This document shows, piece by piece, positions 16,198-26,400 of a stretch of DNA of 64,000 bases. The stretch's first letter is position 1. Each line of letters starts with the position of its first letter. The DNA is from Aeromicrobium fastidiosum. Lineage in GTDB: Bacteria; Actinomycetota; Actinomycetes; Propionibacteriales; Nocardioidaceae. Position numbers and translations under genes: made by a program. Location of the stretch: assembly GCF_017876595.1 (NCBI RefSeq), contig NZ_JAGIOG010000001.1, positions 620,001 through 684,000 on the forward strand. The letters are read 5' to 3'. The notes under the pieces were generated by a model, which had not been told where the DNA came from, did no database searches, and saw only the letters and a list, made by a program, of their open reading frames with translations.

Positions 16198-16680
16198 ATG
16201 ACCGACCGCATCGAGACCACCCGCTTGATCGACGCCTCCCCCGCCGACGTGTTCGCGGTGCTGACCGATCCTCAGGGGCACGTGGCGATCGACGCCACCG
16301 GGATGCTGCAGGGTGCGGACGGCGAGCGGGTGACGGCGGCCGGGGACTCTTTCGTCGTCCACATGGACCGGGAGTCGCTGAACGACATCCCGGACTACGG
16401 CAAGTACGACGTCACCGTCACGATCCGCGACTTCGAGCCGGACCGGTTGATCTCGTGGACGATCCTCGGTCGGGTGCGGCCGGGAATGGGTCACGTCTAC
16501 GGCTACCGGCTCGAGCCGGCGGACGAGGGCGGCACCCTGGTGACGTCGTTCTACGACTGGTCGGACATCAGCGACGACTGGCGCGCGAGCGGCGTCTTCC
16601 CGGTTGTGTCGGAGACGGCGCTCAGCGGCACGCTCGGCATCCTCGACCGCACCGTGCGACGCGGATACTCCCGCGGATGA
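16198..16680 (+). CDS. SRPBCC-family protein
   Basis: A 160-residue START/Bet v1-like (SRPBCC) protein: T-T-R-L-I-D-A-S-P-A-D-V-F-A-V-L-T-D-P at the N-terminus is the typical beta1-helix region, and the C-terminal helix begins near SETALSGTLGILDR. Such proteins bind hydrophobic ligands; no substrate can be assigned. Its stop overlaps the next start (ATGA), so it is coupled with the monooxygenase-like gene at 16677. It is divergent from the MerR regulator and could share its operator. Confidence 0.8.
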   Translation: MTDRIETTRLIDASPADVFAVLTDPQGHVAIDATGMLQGADGERVTAAGDSFVVHMDRESLNDIPDYGKYDVTVTIRDFEPDRLISWTILGRVRPGMGHVYGYRLEPADEGGTLVTSFYDWSDISDDWRASGVFPVVSETALSGTLGILDRTVRRGYSRG

Positions 16681-16973
16681 TCGTCGAGCACGCGCTCCTG
16701 CCCGTCCGGCCCGGGCTCGAGGACGAGTTCGAGGCCGCGATGGCGGCTGCGAAGACGATCATCGCCTCGATGCCCGGGTTCCGGCGGCTCCAGGTGTCGC
16801 GCGGCATAGAAAGCCCGTCGACCTACCTGCTGATCGTCGAGTGGGACACCCTTGAGCACCACACCGAGGGGTTCCGCAGTTCGGCGCAGTACGAGCTGTG
16901 GCGAGCGGCTCTGCACCACTTCTACGACCCGTTCCCGGTCGTCGAGCACTTCAGCCCGGTGACGGAGGCATAG
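16677..16973 (+). CDS. Antibiotic biosynthesis monooxygenase-like (ABM) protein
   Basis: A 98-residue protein with the ferredoxin-like ABM fold: MIVEHALLPVRPG, then F-E-A-A-M-A-A-A-K-T-I-I-A-S-M-P-G-F-R-R-L-Q-V, then L-L-I-V-E-W-D-T-L-E-H-H. The family includes small oxygenases and haem-degrading enzymes, but many members have no known substrate. It overlaps the SRPBCC stop by 4 bp (ATGA), indicating a two-gene operon. It converges on the HNH gene at 16993. Confidence 0.8.
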   Translation: MIVEHALLPVRPGLEDEFEAAMAAAKTIIASMPGFRRLQVSRGIESPSTYLLIVEWDTLEHHTEGFRSSAQYELWRAALHHFYDPFPVVEHFSPVTEA

Positions 16974-16992
16974 GCCTGCGTCACTGGGGTGA

Positions 16993-18123
16993 TCATGCTG
17001 CCGGGCTCTCCGGCCGACGTTTGGTGGTCCAGTGCAGGAGACCGTGTCCCTTGTAGCCGTGATGTCGTCGGCAGAACGGGCCGAGGTTGTCTCCGGTGGT
17101 GGGCCCTTCGGGGAACGGGATGCGGTGGTCGAAGTCGCAGAACTTGGCCGGCACCATGCATCCGGGGCCTTGGCATGTTCCGTGGAGGAACTGCAATGCG
17201 ATCTTGAGGGTGTCGGGGGCCAATCGGCCGATGTAGTCGTGGGCGAGGACGTCGTCAGAGACCGGATCGACCACGATGCGGTGCCAGAAGGTGCTGCCGG
17301 AGCCGACCACGGCGGCGATCCATGCGGCTGGGACGCCCCAGCGGCCGTCGGCCGACTCCGCGAAGCCCGGAGTGAACCCGGCGAGCACGTCCGCGCCGAC
17401 GGTGACCGCGATGTTCGCATCGATGGCCGACCCCGTGGCGTCCGAATCGGTGCACCAGGCCACCAGCACGTCGGCCTCACGCTGAGCGATTGTGCGCTCG
17501 TCATCAGGATCCGCCGGCCGACGTGCGGCCTTGCGGTAGCGGTCTTCGATCGCGGCAAGCTCGTGCGACGGCAGGTAGGCGTTGAGCCAGCCCATCGAGT
17601 CGTCGCCGTGCTTGACCGACACGTACCGCTTCTTGCGCTCACCCTCAGCACGCTCCACCGCCAGATCGGCCTCGACCCGACGGACGAACGCCTTCAACCA
17701 GGCGCGCAGCTCGGCCACCGTGTGGGTCTCGGCGTAGCCGACGACCCGCCGGTCAAGACGGTGCACCGACTCGGCGCGCTTGAGCTGGTCGATCGTGCTG
17801 CCGATCTCGCGCACCCGCGCCAGATCGACTCGCCCGTCGAGGAATGCGTCCCACGTCGTCGGCGACTGGTCGCGGACCGTGCCGGAGAACGACAGTCGGT
17901 ACTGCACCTGCCCCTCGCTCATGCCGGAGGCCTCAGCGATCGTCAGCGCGACGGACCCGCGCTCGACGTGCCTCCGCATCGGCGACTCGTCCGACGCGGC
18001 GATCCGCTCCAGCTCGGCATCGCGGTAGTCGAGCATCGCCACGACCTCGCGCGCCTCAGCACGCGCCCGCTCCCGAACGACGTCAGTCACGACGTCGATC
18101 GGAACAGCTGAAGTGGTGGCCAT
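16993..18123 (-). CDS. 13E12-repeat family HNH endonuclease (DUF222)
   Basis: A 376-residue DUF222-HNH protein. The HNH part is at the C-terminus: C-Q-G-P-G-C-M-V-P, then [19 protein letters not shown], then C-R-R-H-H-G-Y-K, so zinc cysteines and catalytic histidines are present. The long helical N-terminal region matches DUF222. It is a divergent paralogue of 3194-4450, and no LexA-like box is seen upstream. It marks the left border of the lower-GC island. Families of this type are multicopy and can be recombination sites. Confidence 0.85.
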   Translation of the reverse strand: MATTSAVPIDVVTDVVRERARAEAREVVAMLDYRDAELERIAASDESPMRRHVERGSVALTIAEASGMSEGQVQYRLSFSGTVRDQSPTTWDAFLDGRVDLARVREIGSTIDQLKRAESVHRLDRRVVGYAETHTVAELRAWLKAFVRRVEADLAVERAEGERKKRYVSVKHGDDSMGWLNAYLPSHELAAIEDRYRKAARRPADPDDERTIAQREADVLVAWCTDSDATGSAIDANIAVTVGADVLAGFTPGFAESADGRWGVPAAWIAAVVGSGSTFWHRIVVDPVSDDVLAHDYIGRLAPDTLKIALQFLHGTCQGPGCMVPAKFCDFDHRIPFPEGPTTGDNLGPFCRRHHGYKGHGLLHWTTKRRPESPAA

Positions 18124-18846
18124 GCATCCAACCTAGACGCCGCCACCGACACCCCTTTTCACTGCAACCGGAGGGTGTGCACAACTTCGAAAGGCTGTCA
18201 TAGGAACGTTCGCCACGGCTCTTCACGCCGATCCGGTAGTCCCGCCAAATCCCATGGTCCATGAACTACCGCCACCTATCTCGGCAGACAGTTTCGGAGA
18301 ACTCGCCGGAACATTCGACCTATTGTGACGCACCCCAAAGCGAGGCACCCCCAAAAAGGGCCTGCCGAAACGCTGCGCTAGGAAGGTTCGACACTAGTCT
18401 TCGATCTGCGAAGAGCAGTATGGCGGCGTGTTAGGGGCGGCGCGTAACGACGAGCCCCGCGGGCGCAATCTGCCGTACTTTGCAATCGTCGAGTGCGTCC
18501 ACCCGCGACAGGACCGACTACTGACCGAGACGCGCGCGCATAGACATCTACGAGCCGGTGCCGCCCGTCTCATCGGCTCTATCGTGACGCGATCCTGAGC
18601 CGCGTGCACGCACGACTCCGGACCCGGGTGTGCGAGGCCACGCCGCAGATCGTCGCTGCCGCCAACCAGCTCGATGCCGACCCGAAAGGACAGGTGGACA
18701 AGCTGTTACACGAGCAACTAAGGCTGCCTACAGCAACAAGCCCGTCCCAAGCATCGCCCTTCGCGCTTCCAACTACCGAAAATGGGGGCGGGGTACCCGG
18801 TACCGCCATGCGCTGGTGTGTGACCGAAGCCGTGCGGGGCGCCTGA
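18124..18846. other. Long non-coding stretch at left side of RT island
   Basis: About 720 bp without a convincing gene. GC is visibly lower than in the flanking chromosome. An 80-codon plus-strand frame (18604-18846) ends back to back with the reverse transcriptase stop, but has no ribosome site and no recognisable domain. No integrase, transposase, tRNA or direct repeat was found. The 250 bp next to the RT gene hold hairpin-forming sequence on the RT strand and are listed separately as a possible ncRNA. Confidence 0.5.
18600..18846 (-). ncRNA. Candidate DRT3-associated ncRNA (tentative)
   Basis: On the RT-coding strand, immediately downstream of the second RT gene, CACACAC occurs at 18822-18816. 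A strong stem follows (ggcgg at 18807-18803 paired with ccgcc near 18791-18787, with gtacc/ggtac repeats inside), and then a gctg/cagc hairpin near 18732-18721. DRT3 systems are reported to carry an ncRNA with an ACACAC template; that is the only reason to single this region out. Ends are arbitrary and the true ncRNA could be elsewhere, including 22280-22717. Confidence 0.22.
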
Positions 18847-20922
18847 TCAATATACTTCTTGAACGCGTTTCAGGAGCAATTCCGTATGGAGATCAACCGC
18901 GCCCCAGTTGGTGAACCAGCGATCCTGGAGCTCCAAAAACGCTGTGACATCTGCGTGAGTGTCAACCTTGCATGTCGCCAACAGTGCGCGCTTGGTCTGC
19001 ATCGCAGCGTGGGGATCCGTACAGACACCCAACACGTACAAAGGGATCTCCGAATACCGACGCGTTGTTCGCGCGAGCGTTTCGACTCGGTCCACAACCC
19101 AGGACTCAACTGCTGCGCGCAGTGAAGTGTATGGCGGATAGTCCTTGATATAGCGAAGCAGTTCCACGACCACCATGGGGTCGAACCAGTCGGGGATGGA
19201 CAACTTTCCCAAGCTGCCGAGCCTGGCGAAATCGCACAATTCGTCTGGCTCCAGCCGGTAGTGATCTCCAAGATCGCCGAGCAGCGTGAGCAGATACAAG
19301 CCTTCGACAGCGCTCCGTTCCTCGAGAGGATTGCGACGCAATTGAATACGAGTCTCCTTGAAGATCAGGTCGTCGATGGCACCCGACCGGTCTAGTCCAA
19401 CGCTCAGTTGATGAGCAGCTTTACGGCAGAGCGAAACGATGCGAGACAGCTTGATGGCGGGAGTCACTCTAGGTGAACCCCCGTAAACGTAGAACGCGAG
19501 TTCTACTCCCTCGCGCAGGCAGTGTGCCAATTCCTGGAGACTGCGCCTTGTCGGTTGGACACCGTCTTGCGGCGGAGCAACAGTCGGCGCAGTTTCTATC
19601 AACCATCGGTTGTGCGCGGAGATTGCGGACTCCAAGGCAGTTTCAATTGTTGCAAGAGTGAAATTGACCATCTCCGACGGCGCGAGACCGGTCTCCCGAA
19701 GCACGGTCTTGTAACTTGAGACGAGCTTGGCAATATCGCCCTCGAATCGCAATGGTGAACCGACCAAAGTTTCATCGGGTTCTAGTCTCAGTCCGCGACG
19801 AAGGTGCGAACGTATTCGGTCCTTTGCGATCGAAATGTCTGAGATGAAAGGAGTAGTATGGACCGATTCTTTCGCAGCATTTAGGTGGAATCGGTAAGGC
19901 CTCAGCCTGTCCTCGATTGCACTCACGATGCGATCTTGGTCATTCAGATCTCTCATGAAGATGAAGAAATCGTCCACGTATCGCAGGATTTCATAGTCGG
20001 TGCCGTGCCGGAGACCGACCTTTTCGAGGGCGACTTCCACATCCGAATCGACTCGCTGCAATACGACCTCAGCAAAGATTCGGGAAACCTCGGGTCCAAT
20101 CAGGATCCCGTGAGTCTCGTTGTCATTCATGGCTCGTATCAAGCCGTCAAAGTCCTTCGCGAATGTATTGTCGAACACCTGACGCCTCTCCTGCTTGACG
20201 GCCTCTTTTGTGTGCGTCGCCCACTCGATAGAGTGGGTGTAGATGCTGTCAAAGCACTTGGAAATATCAAGGCGAAGAAGATGCCCAAAACGTCGTTCGC
20301 TAGCGCGATACTCTGGGGATTCGTGGAACTTGTAGATGTTGTCATATCTTGCGTAGACAAAGTACGACCGAATTCTGTCGTACTCGTATCCGCTAGTTTC
20401 GATACTTCCCAGCCCCTTAGTGCTGAGCAATTCGTTGAACACCGAATCTTGGTGGATGGTGTAGCGCGTCATTCGCTTCGGGTGTCGGATACTGAAATCG
20501 CTGCGACCCGAATGGTAGAGAATGAGGCTGCGATAGCGCTGATAGAAGCCGACGAAGGCAAACTGTGACATCGGATGGGGAATCGAGAGTTGTCGCGGTC
20601 GCATACCGCCATAGCGGACTCCGAATTGAAAAGGGACGGTCGGACTCTCAAAGTGTTTTCGCGACACCGAGAGCCAGACTTTTCCATCGTGCGTCTCGGG
20701 ATGAATCTGAACATCCGGGCCGAAAATAATCCTTAGAGCCGGTCGGACACCGTGGTTGATTTCACGGAAACGTGCCGTCGTTCGATCGAGTCTGAGGTCG
20801 CAGTCATTCAAGAATTTGTAAAACCCGCTGTTGCTAAATGTGACAGGGACCTCGAACGGAAGTGTTTCCGACAGAAGAACACGGGCGGGCTTGTGCCGAA
20901 CATTGTGCCTACGCTTTGTCAT
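18847..20922 (-). CDS. drt3b: Reverse transcriptase, DRT3 Drt3b/UG8-like
   Basis: A 691-residue reverse transcriptase. Palm motifs are intact: motif A L-R-L-D-I-S-K-C-F-D-S-I (D219), motif B THGILIGPEVSRIFAE (270-285) and motif C L-R-Y-V-D-D-F-F (D317, D318). Residues 1-200 are an RT N-terminal extension and 400-691 a helical C-terminal region with no maturase, HNH or integrase domain. Size and its position directly after a smaller RT match Drt3b (UG8) of type 3 defence systems, reported to make repetitive DNA during phage defence. The ATG at 20922 overlaps the upstream RT by 14 bp; TTG at 20925 is an alternative. The RT call is firm; the UG8 subtype is by memory of architecture, not alignment. 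Confidence 0.72.
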   Translation of the reverse strand: MTKRRHNVRHKPARVLLSETLPFEVPVTFSNSGFYKFLNDCDLRLDRTTARFREINHGVRPALRIIFGPDVQIHPETHDGKVWLSVSRKHFESPTVPFQFGVRYGGMRPRQLSIPHPMSQFAFVGFYQRYRSLILYHSGRSDFSIRHPKRMTRYTIHQDSVFNELLSTKGLGSIETSGYEYDRIRSYFVYARYDNIYKFHESPEYRASERRFGHLLRLDISKCFDSIYTHSIEWATHTKEAVKQERRQVFDNTFAKDFDGLIRAMNDNETHGILIGPEVSRIFAEVVLQRVDSDVEVALEKVGLRHGTDYEILRYVDDFFIFMRDLNDQDRIVSAIEDRLRPYRFHLNAAKESVHTTPFISDISIAKDRIRSHLRRGLRLEPDETLVGSPLRFEGDIAKLVSSYKTVLRETGLAPSEMVNFTLATIETALESAISAHNRWLIETAPTVAPPQDGVQPTRRSLQELAHCLREGVELAFYVYGGSPRVTPAIKLSRIVSLCRKAAHQLSVGLDRSGAIDDLIFKETRIQLRRNPLEERSAVEGLYLLTLLGDLGDHYRLEPDELCDFARLGSLGKLSIPDWFDPMVVVELLRYIKDYPPYTSLRAAVESWVVDRVETLARTTRRYSEIPLYVLGVCTDPHAAMQTKRALLATCKVDTHADVTAFLELQDRWFTNWGAVDLHTELLLKRVQEVY

Positions 20923-22279
20923 CAAACTTCCAAATTCTGACTATCTGACGGAGCTGTTTCGAAGAGAAGCGGTGATAGATTGTCTTCTCGAAGCCGTCAC
21001 AGAACGACATTTCTTTTGCTGCCATTAGCACGGCTGGCGGCATCGCCACTGACGCAACATGGGCATCTAGTGCGGCGTCGAGTTCTTCGAGGATCTGTGT
21101 TCGCCCAGGCAGGAGGCTGTTGGAGAAGTAGATTCCAACTAGCCCCTGCCGCTTATTGTTAGCGAGGCGCGTGTTCCCGGTTAAAAACCGTAGCCGTTGG
21201 AGAAGTTGAACAGCAGATCGCGAAGTGCCGCCCTCATTGCGATACTGATCGAAGGTGAGCTGGAGTCGCTGCAGATACCGGTCGGCACGGGACCGCGTCA
21301 AGTCGGCGGTGCACCCGGTATGGGAAAGAGTGAGTCGGTAGCCGAGAAAATCAAACCCTATCGCAGGCTCGCTTGCTTTTGGTCGACTGGTTGCAAACGT
21401 TTTCGCAGGATTAAGACTAAGACCCAGCGAGTGGACGATATCTGAAACGGCTTTCAGTCGATTGTTCACTTTTGGATCCTGGTCGGCAACGCCGAGGACT
21501 AGAACAATGTCATCGACGTATCGTACGTACAGGTACACGGACTGGGACTTGGAAATCAGCAAATCCAATTGCTTCGCATACGCTTCCGCGAGTGCAGCGC
21601 TGAGCGCCAACCCCCGCGGCAGTCCGATCGGCTTACCTGTGCGATTTTCGGACTCCGCAAGCATGGAATCGACGACACGACAGGTCGTGCGGGATAGAGA
21701 GTCGGAGCTTCGCAGCATGGCTCGAAGTCGGTCATGCGGGATGCTCTCGTAGAAGCTTGCGAGGTCCGTACGGAGAACCATGAGCGGCACTTGGTTGTCG
21801 ATTGTTCGAAAAAGTTGCTCCGCCGTGATGGAGCGCGACGGAGCTTCGACGCTCAGCGCCAATCGCACGTTTCGCTCACTCTGTCTGCTCAGAAAGTAGG
21901 TGATTGGATCGTCGGGCGGCAGCGTATAGGTGGGCTTGCCACGTACCACCGGGCCGGGAACGGTTTTTAGGCTCAAGGAGTCAGCGTCAATCTGCTGATT
22001 CACTAGGAGGCTTGTGCCGGAAAGATGCGCGACCAAGAGTTCGTCGCGCTTGCGTCGCGCCGTCTTTATGTCGACGTCGTGCGAAGCGGCACAGTCTTCG
22101 TAGTCAGTGGATCCGAGAGTGCGCGTCGCTAGGTCTTCACGCCGTTCTGCGACCAAAACTCGGATCTGATTCGATGCGTCCTGTACGGCTGGGTAAAACG
22201 TCGACAGGTCCTCGCCGCGACGAGTTCGTAGGTCCCAGATGCGTCGAAAGTTCGCGGCGGAGTAGCTTTGATCTGCCAT
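20909..22279 (-). CDS. drt3a: Reverse transcriptase, DRT3 Drt3a/UG3-like
   Basis: A 456-residue reverse transcriptase, first gene of the pair. Motif A is L-R-T-D-L-A-S-F-Y-E-S-I (D172), motif B GLPRGLALSAALAEAY (219-234), and motif C Y-V-R-Y-V-D-D-I-V-L (D256, D257); LGLSLNPAKT and FLGYRLT follow as motifs D/E. About 165 residues precede motif A and a 140-residue helical tail follows. There is no maturase or protease domain. The short RT followed by a long RT with overlapping ends fits Drt3a (UG3) plus Drt3b (UG8). No retron msr-msd or diversity-generating repeat was seen. The codon use is less GC-biased than neighbours, indicating acquisition by transfer. Confidence 0.72.
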   Translation of the reverse strand: MADQSYSAANFRRIWDLRTRRGEDLSTFYPAVQDASNQIRVLVAERREDLATRTLGSTDYEDCAASHDVDIKTARRKRDELLVAHLSGTSLLVNQQIDADSLSLKTVPGPVVRGKPTYTLPPDDPITYFLSRQSERNVRLALSVEAPSRSITAEQLFRTIDNQVPLMVLRTDLASFYESIPHDRLRAMLRSSDSLSRTTCRVVDSMLAESENRTGKPIGLPRGLALSAALAEAYAKQLDLLISKSQSVYLYVRYVDDIVLVLGVADQDPKVNNRLKAVSDIVHSLGLSLNPAKTFATSRPKASEPAIGFDFLGYRLTLSHTGCTADLTRSRADRYLQRLQLTFDQYRNEGGTSRSAVQLLQRLRFLTGNTRLANNKRQGLVGIYFSNSLLPGRTQILEELDAALDAHVASVAMPPAVLMAAKEMSFCDGFEKTIYHRFSSKQLRQIVRIWKFDDKA

Positions 22280-22717
22280 GCGAGCTCGCTTACCTGCTGA
22301 ATTGTGGCGGTTGGAGCCGGACGCTTCGCCGGGCCCAAGTCAGCGTGTCACATCTGGAGCGGACTGACGTCGCTATTTGCAATGATCCCGTTCACGCTAC
22401 AGGGCGACATGTTGAAGATTCGGCGCATCATCGGCTTGGCTTGCAAAGTCGGACCACGAGCCTGCGATTCTGGCCCCGCGTTCCCTATCCGACGCGAATG
22501 CCGCCGCGCATCCAGAACCGCAAGTCGCGCGTCGGTCTGATGGAATACCCACCATTCCCCCGGCTGGTCGCGCATCGATCGGAACGACAGCGTCCCTTAA
22601 CCACAAGCATGCTCAGTATCAGTGGGATGCTCGGTTTCATCGCTGCTATCGAAGACAGCCATGACCGCCGAACGGGTGAGTGCAGCGCGACACCCCAACC
22701 AGCAGCACCCTGGCACG
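22280..22717. other. Upstream region of RT operon (promoter, possibly ncRNA)
   Basis: About 440 bp between the first RT start and the cobF stop, with lower GC than the cob genes and no convincing gene on either strand. It must hold the RT promoter and could hold the system ncRNA, but no ACACAC run was found on either strand. No attachment-site repeat was recognised. The right border of the island falls here, close to the cobF 3' end. Confidence 0.5.
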
Positions 22718-23488
22718 TCAGCGAGCAATCCGCCGCAGCAAATAAACATCCATGATCCACCCCACCCGGGTCTTCACGTCGATCCGCGTCGTCAGCACCT
22801 CGACCGCGACCTCGGTGACCCGGCCGCTGACCAGGGCCTCGTCGGCGGTGCCGAGGTTGGCGCCCCACCAGATCGTCCACTCCTCGAAGCCCTCGAGGTC
22901 GATCGTCGAGTTGAGCATCACGAGGATGTTCTCGGCCCCGGAGTCGCGCGCCTCGTGCAGGCGGCGGCCCGTCGTGACGAGGATCGGCTGGCCGATGTCG
23001 TGCAGAACGATCCGGTGTCGTGCCGCGAGCTGCTGCAGGCTCGAGATGCCCGGGATGACGTCCCACTCGGCCTCGACCTGTCCGCGCGCGAGCACCTTCT
23101 CGACGATGCGGATCGTGGAGTCGTAGAAGGCAGGATCGCCCCACACCAGGAAGCCGACGTCGCCCTCGTTGTCGAGCAGCACCTGCTCGTACGCCGCCGC
23201 GCGCGCGTCGTGCCAGTCGACGACGGCCTGGTCGTAGTCGGACGGCGAGCGGTCGCGCTCCGGGTCACGCACCGCGATGACCGGCGGGACGACGTCGAGG
23301 TGCCGGGCCAGCAAGGCCTCGCGGGCGGCCAGCAGCGGGTCGTCGGCACCGTCCTTGCGCGGTTTGTCGGCCGTGACGAAGTAGTCGACCGACCGCAGCG
23401 CCTCGACCGCCTCGACCGTCACCTGGTCGGGGTGACCCGCGCCGATGCCGATGACCCGGATGCGCCGGGGCGCGGCATCGGTACTCAT
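22718..23488 (-). CDS. cobF: Precorrin-6A synthase (deacetylating) CobF
   Basis: A 256-residue tetrapyrrole methylase of the CobF family, which methylates C1 of precorrin-5 with loss of acetate to give precorrin-6A in the aerobic B12 pathway. The SAM-binding start is R-I-R-V-I-G-I-G-A-G-H-P-D-Q-V-T; further landmarks are FLVWGDPAFYDSTIRI and V-I-P-G-I-S-S-L-Q. The ending W-I-M-D-V-Y-L-L-R is typical of CobF. The start overlaps the cobN stop (ATGA). Its 3' end borders the reverse-transcriptase island. Control is probably through the cobN riboswitch. Confidence 0.92.
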   Translation of the reverse strand: MSTDAAPRRIRVIGIGAGHPDQVTVEAVEALRSVDYFVTADKPRKDGADDPLLAAREALLARHLDVVPPVIAVRDPERDRSPSDYDQAVVDWHDARAAAYEQVLLDNEGDVGFLVWGDPAFYDSTIRIVEKVLARGQVEAEWDVIPGISSLQQLAARHRIVLHDIGQPILVTTGRRLHEARDSGAENILVMLNSTIDLEGFEEWTIWWGANLGTADEALVSGRVTEVAVEVLTTRIDVKTRVGWIMDVYLLRRIAR

Positions 23489-26400
23489 TGCTGCCGGTCC
23501 TCCAGGTCACCCTCGATGTCGAGGTAGACCTGCTGCATCGCGGCCATGACCTCGGCGTCGGGCTCGGCCCAGAGGTCGCGGTCGGCGGCCTCGTTGAGCC
23601 GCTCGATGATGCCGCGCAGCGCCCAGGGGTTCGACTTCTTCATGAACTCCTGGTTGGTCTCGTCGAGCACGTACTCCTTGGCGAGGGTCTCGTACATCCA
23701 GTCGTGGACGACGCCGGTCGTGGCGTCGAAGCCGAACAGGTAGTCGACCGTCGCGGCGAGCTCGAACGCGCCCTTGTAGCCGTGGCGCTGCATCGCCCCG
23801 ATCCATCGCGGGTTGACGACGCGGGCACGGAACACCCGGGTCGTCTCCTCCTGCAGCGTGCGGGTGCGGACGGCGTCGGGCGAGGTCGAGTCGCCGACGT
23901 ACGCCTTGGGGTCCTTGCCCGTCAGGGCGCGCACCGTCGCGACCATCCCGCCGTGGTACTGGAAGTAGTCGTCGGAGTCGGCGATGTCGTGCTCGCGGGT
24001 GTCGATGTTCTTGGCCGCCACCGCGATGCGCTTGTAGTTGGCGCGCATGTCGTCTGCCGCCGGTGCACCGTCGAGGTCGCGGCCATAGGCGAAGCCGCCC
24101 CACGCGGTGTAGACCTCGGCGAGGTCGTCGTCGTTCTTCCAGTTGCCGGCCTCGATGACCTGCAGGATGCCCGCGCCGTACGAGCCGGGCTTCGATCCGT
24201 AGATGCGGGTCGTGGCCCGTCGCTGGTCGCCGTGCTCGGCCAGGTCAGACTGCGCGTGTGCGCGGACGTAGTTCTGCTCGAGGGGCTCGTCGAGCTCGGC
24301 GACCTGCGTGATCGCGTCGTCGAGGATCGCGATGACGTGCGGGAACGCGTCGCGGAAGAAGCCCGAGATGCGCACCGTGACGTCGATGCGCGGGCGGCCC
24401 AGCTCGTCGAGCGGCACGATGCGCAGGTCGTTGACGCGACGCGAGGCCGGGTCCCACTGCGGCTCGACGCCGATCAACGCGAGCACCTCGGCGATGTCGT
24501 CGCCCGACGTGCGCATCGCCGACGTGCCCCAGACCGACAGGCCCACCGAGCGCGGGTACTCCCCCGTGTCGTTCAGGTGGCGCTCGATCAGCGAGTCGGC
24601 CATCGCGCGTCCGGTCTCCCACGCGAGGCGCGACGGGACGGCCTTCGGGTCGACGGTGTAGAAGTTGCGACCCGTCGGCAGGACGTTGACGAGTCCGCGC
24701 AGCGGCGAGCCCGACGGTCCGGCGGGGATGAACCCGCCGTCGAGCGCGTGCAGGACGTGGTCGAGCTCATCGGTCGTCTTGGCCAGTCGCGGGACGACCT
24801 CGGTCGCGGCGAACTCCAGCACCTGGACGACCTCGGGCACGTCGGTGATCGTGCGGGCAGCCGACGGATCCCAGCCGGCCTCTTCCATCGCGAGGACGAG
24901 CGAGCGTGCCTGCTCCTCGATCTCGTCGATCGCGGTGAGGGCGGCGTCGGCCTTGAGGCCGAGGGCCGAGCGCAGGCCGGGGACGGCTCCGGTCTCGCCG
25001 CCCCAGATCTGGCTCGCGCGCAGGATCGACAGCACGAGGTTGACCCGCGCCTCGCCGGCGGGAGCCTGGCCGAGGACGTGCAGGCCGTCGCGGATCTGCG
25101 CGTCCTTGATCTCGCACAGCCAGCCGTCGACGTTGAAGATGAAGTCGTCGAAGTCGTCCTCGTCGGGGATGTCGTCGAGGCCGAGGTCGCGGTGCATCTC
25201 GGCGGCCCGCATGTGCGTCCAGATCTGCGAGCGGATGGCCGGCAGCTTGGCCGGGTCCATCGCGGCGATGTTGGCGTACTCGTCGAGCAGCTGCTCGAGC
25301 TTGGCGATGTCGCCGTAGCTCTCCGCGCGCGCCATCGGCGGGATCAGGTGGTCGACGATCGTGGCGTGCGCGCGACGCTTGGCCTGCGCGCCCTCGCCCG
25401 GGTCGTTGACGAGGAACGGGTAGATCAGCGGCAGGTTGCCGATCGCGGCGTCGGTGCCGCACGCCGCCGACAGTGCGGCGTTCTTGCCCGGCAACCACTC
25501 CATCGAGCCGTGCTTGCCGAGGTGGACGACGGCGTGTGCCCCGAACGCCTCCTCGACCCAGCGGTAGGCCGCGAGGTAGTGGTGCGACGGTGCCATGTCG
25601 GGGTCGTGGTAGATCGCGACGGGGTTCTCGCCGTAGCCGCGGGGCGGCTGGATCATGAGGATGACATTGCCGGCGCGGATCGTCGCCAAGACGATCTCCT
25701 GGTCGTCATTCACGAACAGCTTGCCCGGCGCGGGACCCCAGGCCTCGAGCATCGCGTCGCGCAGGTCGGGGTGGAAGCCCTCGAACCAGCCGCGGTACTG
25801 CGCGGCCGGGATGCGCACGTGGCTCTCGGTGAGCTGCACCTGCGTGAGCCATTCCTCGTCCTGCCCACCGGCGGCGATGAGCGCGTGGATCAGCGCATCG
25901 CCGGCCTCCGTGAGGTCGTCCATCTCCAGGCCCGGGACGGTGCCCGGCTCACCGAGGTCGTAGCCCGCGTCGCGCATCGCGCGCAGCAGGCGGATCGTCG
26001 AGGCAGGGGTGTCGAGTCCGACGGCGTTGCCGACGCGGCTGTGCTTGGTCGGGTAGGCCGACAGCATCAGCACGACCTTCTTGTCGGCCTGGGGCAGGTG
26101 GCGCAGCCGGGCGTGCGCGATCGCGATGCCCGCGACGCGCGAGCTGCGCTCGTCGTGCGCGACGTAGCGCGGCAGGCCGTCCTCGTCGATCTCCTTGAAC
26201 GAGAACGGCGCGGTGATGATGCGGCCGTCGAACTCGGGGATCGCGATCTGGTTGGCCGAGTCGAGCGGCGTCACGCCGTCGTCGGACGCCTCCCAGTCCT
26301 CGCGGCTCGACGTCAGGCACAGCCCCTGCAGGATCGGGATGTCGAGCGCCTTCATGCGCGCGACGTCCCACGATTCGTCGTCGCCGCCGGCGCTGACGGT

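Noticed and set aside
18361..18440. tRNA-like ggttcgacac segment as island insertion site
   Set aside because: No acceptor stem, anticodon arm or CCA end can be built around it.
18604..18846. 80-codon plus-strand gene beside the RT operon
   Set aside because: No ribosome site, no recognisable domain, and competing open frames in the same stretch.
18847..22279. Retron, group II intron or diversity-generating retroelement
   Set aside because: No msr-msd-like inverted repeats, no maturase or endonuclease domain, no template/variable repeat pair or Avd gene; two consecutive RTs do not fit these.
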